Below, in pieces: positions 5,584-6,967 of a stretch of DNA of 6,967 nt (positions within the stretch are counted from its first letter, which is position 1; the number at the start of each line of letters is the position of its first letter). The translations under genes were made by a program, and so were the position numbers. The stretch spans positions 1 to 6,967 of the forward strand of contig JAIELO010000339.1 of the NCBI GenBank assembly GCA_019752915.1, read 5' to 3'. The notes below the pieces were generated by a model. That model did no database searches, was not told the DNA's origin, and saw only the letters and a program-made list of their open reading frames with translations. Source of the stretch: Burkholderiaceae bacterium. GTDB taxonomy: Bacteria; Pseudomonadota; Gammaproteobacteria; Burkholderiales; Burkholderiaceae_D.

Positions 5584-6967
5584 CTAGAACTCTTCCCAGC
5601 TATCTTCGGCAGCCGTCGCGTTGGCACGCTGCGCACTGGCCGCATGGGCGCCACTGCGCTGCCCCAGCGCTGCGCGCGCCGGCGTCTGCACACTCGCGCG
5701 CAGCGGCACCGCAGCCCGCCGTGGCTGCAGTTGCGTCACAGTAGCAGGCGTCGCCAGTCTGCGCTGCCCCGCTACTGACGTATGGGCCGCACTATGATTG
5801 CCGAGCTGGAACACGCTGACCACCCGCTCAAGCTGCTCGGCCTGCTGCTGCATGGCCGCCGCCGCAGCAGCGGCCTCTTCGACCAGCGCCGCGTTCTGCT
5901 GCGTCACGGTATCCATTTCGCTGACCGCCTGATTGATCTGTTCGATGCCTGCACTTTGCTCATCGCCGGCTCCGGAGATCTCGGACATGATATCGGTCAC
6001 GCGCCGCACACTGGCCACCACCTCGTCCATGGTCGCACCGGCCTGCTCGACCAGCTTGCTGCCCTGCTCAACCTTCTCGACCGAGTTACCGATCAGCTCC
6101 TTGATCTCGCGGGCCGCCGACGCCGAGCGCTGCGCCAGCGTGCGCACTTCACTCGCCACCACGGCAAAACCGCGCCCCTGCTCACCAGCACGGGCCGCTT
6201 CCACCGCCGCGTTCAGGGCCAGAATATTGGTCTGGAAGGCAATCCCGTCAATCACGGCAATGATGTCGACGATCTTGCGCGACGAAGCGTTGATGTCGCC
6301 CATGGTATCGACCACCTGCGACACCACCGAGCCACCCTGCACCGCCACCGCCGACGCGGATTGCGCCAGCTGGTTGGCATGGCGTGCATGGTCGTTATTC
6401 TGGCGCACTGCGCTGGTCAGTTCTTCCATCGACGAGGCAGTTTCCTCCAGCGCACCGGCCTGCTGCTCGGTACGCATCGATAGATCCTGATTACCGCTGG
6501 CGATCTGGGCAGACGCGGTGGCGATTGCCTCGGTACCGCCACGCACTTCGGTGACGATCTTGAACAGGGCATCGCGCATGGTCTTCATGGCGAACAGCAT
6601 GCTGTGACGATCATCGGCATGGGTGTCGACCTGCACCGTCAGGTCGCCCGCCGCGATGCGGCTGGCGACGTCGGCAGCCACCGCCGGTTCGCCACCCAGC
6701 TGGCGCAACAACGAGCGACTGATGCGCAATGCAATCACCACCGCGACCACCAGCGCCAGCGCGCTGATCGCCAGCATCCAGTTGCGCGCACGCTCATAGG
6801 CGGCCTGCGCTTCAGCGACATCTTCGGCATTATTTTTCTTTTGCCGCTCGACATACACGTCGATAGCATCCTGCCAGCGCTGGGTCGCGGGGGCGGCCTC
6901 CTTAAGCAGCACTTGCACCGCTTCGGCATCCTGATTGGCACGCGCCAGCGCTATCACCCGGTCATTC
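5584..6967 (-). CDS. Methyl-accepting chemotaxis protein, C-terminal part (5' end outside window)
   Basis: The frame is open to the right edge; the GTG at 6957 is internal, not a start. About 460 residues are visible; numbering here starts at that GTG. Residues 1-58 look like the last helix of a periplasmic four-helix-bundle sensor. Residues 59-77 are the second membrane span. A HAMP domain with LGGEP and RIAAGDLTV follows (78-130). The cytoplasmic coiled coil has two methylation regions, around Glu171-Glu172 and Glu360-Glu361. The highly conserved tip [20 protein letters not shown] (239-258) binds CheW/CheA. After the coiled coil comes an Ala/Arg-rich linker of about 65 residues, and the protein ends DSWEEF. 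The last five fit the xWxxF pentapeptide that tethers CheR/CheB in high-abundance receptors. The ligand cannot be told because the sensor domain is mostly outside. No other chemotaxis genes are in the window. Confidence 0.95.
   Translation of the reverse strand, partial: NDRVIALARANQDAEAVQVLLKEAAPATQRWQDAIDVYVERQKKNNAEDVAEAQAAYERARNWMLAISALALVVAVVIALRISRSLLRQLGGEPAVAADVASRIAAGDLTVQVDTHADDRHSMLFAMKTMRDALFKIVTEVRGGTEAIATASAQIASGNQDLSMRTEQQAGALEETASSMEELTSAVRQNNDHARHANQLAQSASAVAVQGGSVVSQVVDTMGDINASSRKIVDIIAVIDGIAFQTNILALNAAVEAARAGEQGRGFAVVASEVRTLAQRSASAAREIKELIGNSVEKVEQGSKLVEQAGATMDEVVASVRRVTDIMSEISGAGDEQSAGIEQINQAVSEMDTVTQQNAALVEEAAAAAAAMQQQAEQLERVVSVFQLGNHSAAHTSVAGQRRLATPATVTQLQPRRAAVPLRASVQTPARAALGQRSGAHAASAQRANATAAEDSWEEF

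Noticed and set aside
5508..5693. N-terminal extension of the secreted-protein frame
   Set aside because: It overlaps the end of the receptor gene, is Arg-rich and unlike a protein N-terminus, and would bury a clear signal peptide and a TATAAT box.

Overview
The window looks like ordinary chromosome of a GC-rich betaproteobacterium, most probably Burkholderiales and perhaps close to Oxalobacteraceae. That placement is inferred from the style of the chemotaxis receptor (LGGEP HAMP segment, [20 protein letters not shown] hairpin tip, C-terminal WEEF tether), the RLACYD secreted protein and the codon use. It was not checked by any search. There are no tRNA or rRNA genes, no CRISPR array, and no transposase, integrase or phage genes. 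Coding density is high; the longest gap between genes is 174 bp.

Layout, left to right. (1) Bases 1-171 hold the last 56 codons of an unrecognised plus-strand gene. (2) Bases 255-542 hold a small plus-strand gene for a 95-residue hypothetical protein. (3) Bases 543-1670, minus strand, encode a multi-membrane-segment acyltransferase-3 family protein. Its stop codon directly abuts the stop of gene 2, at the centre of a 12-bp palindrome. (4) Bases 1805-3796, minus strand, encode a Suv3-like superfamily 2 RNA helicase, the most distinctive gene here. (5) After a 174-bp divergent gap with a perfect TATAAT on the plus strand, bases 3971-4288 encode a small zinc-ribbon plus TM2-domain membrane protein. 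(6) Bases 4375-4971, plus strand, encode a YigZ/IMPACT (UPF0029) family protein. (7) Bases 4998-5507, minus strand and convergent with gene 6, encode a secreted RLACYD-type protein of unknown function. A short set of alternating TGAGTCA-like repeats lies between the two stops. (8) Bases 5584-6967, minus strand, hold the C-terminal part of a methyl-accepting chemotaxis protein whose 5' end lies beyond the window.

The genes do not form an obvious joint pathway. Orientation changes at nearly every gene suggest mostly single-gene transcription units. Two products may touch RNA or translation: the helicase, whose eukaryotic relative works with an RNA-degrading nuclease in mitochondria, and YigZ, whose eukaryotic relative IMPACT/Yih1 acts on translational control. 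The link between them is only proximity. I found no convincing new multi-gene system. The points most worth checking are the bacterial Suv3-type helicase with its unassigned N-terminal region, the unnamed RLACYD secreted family, and several small structures around start and stop codons.
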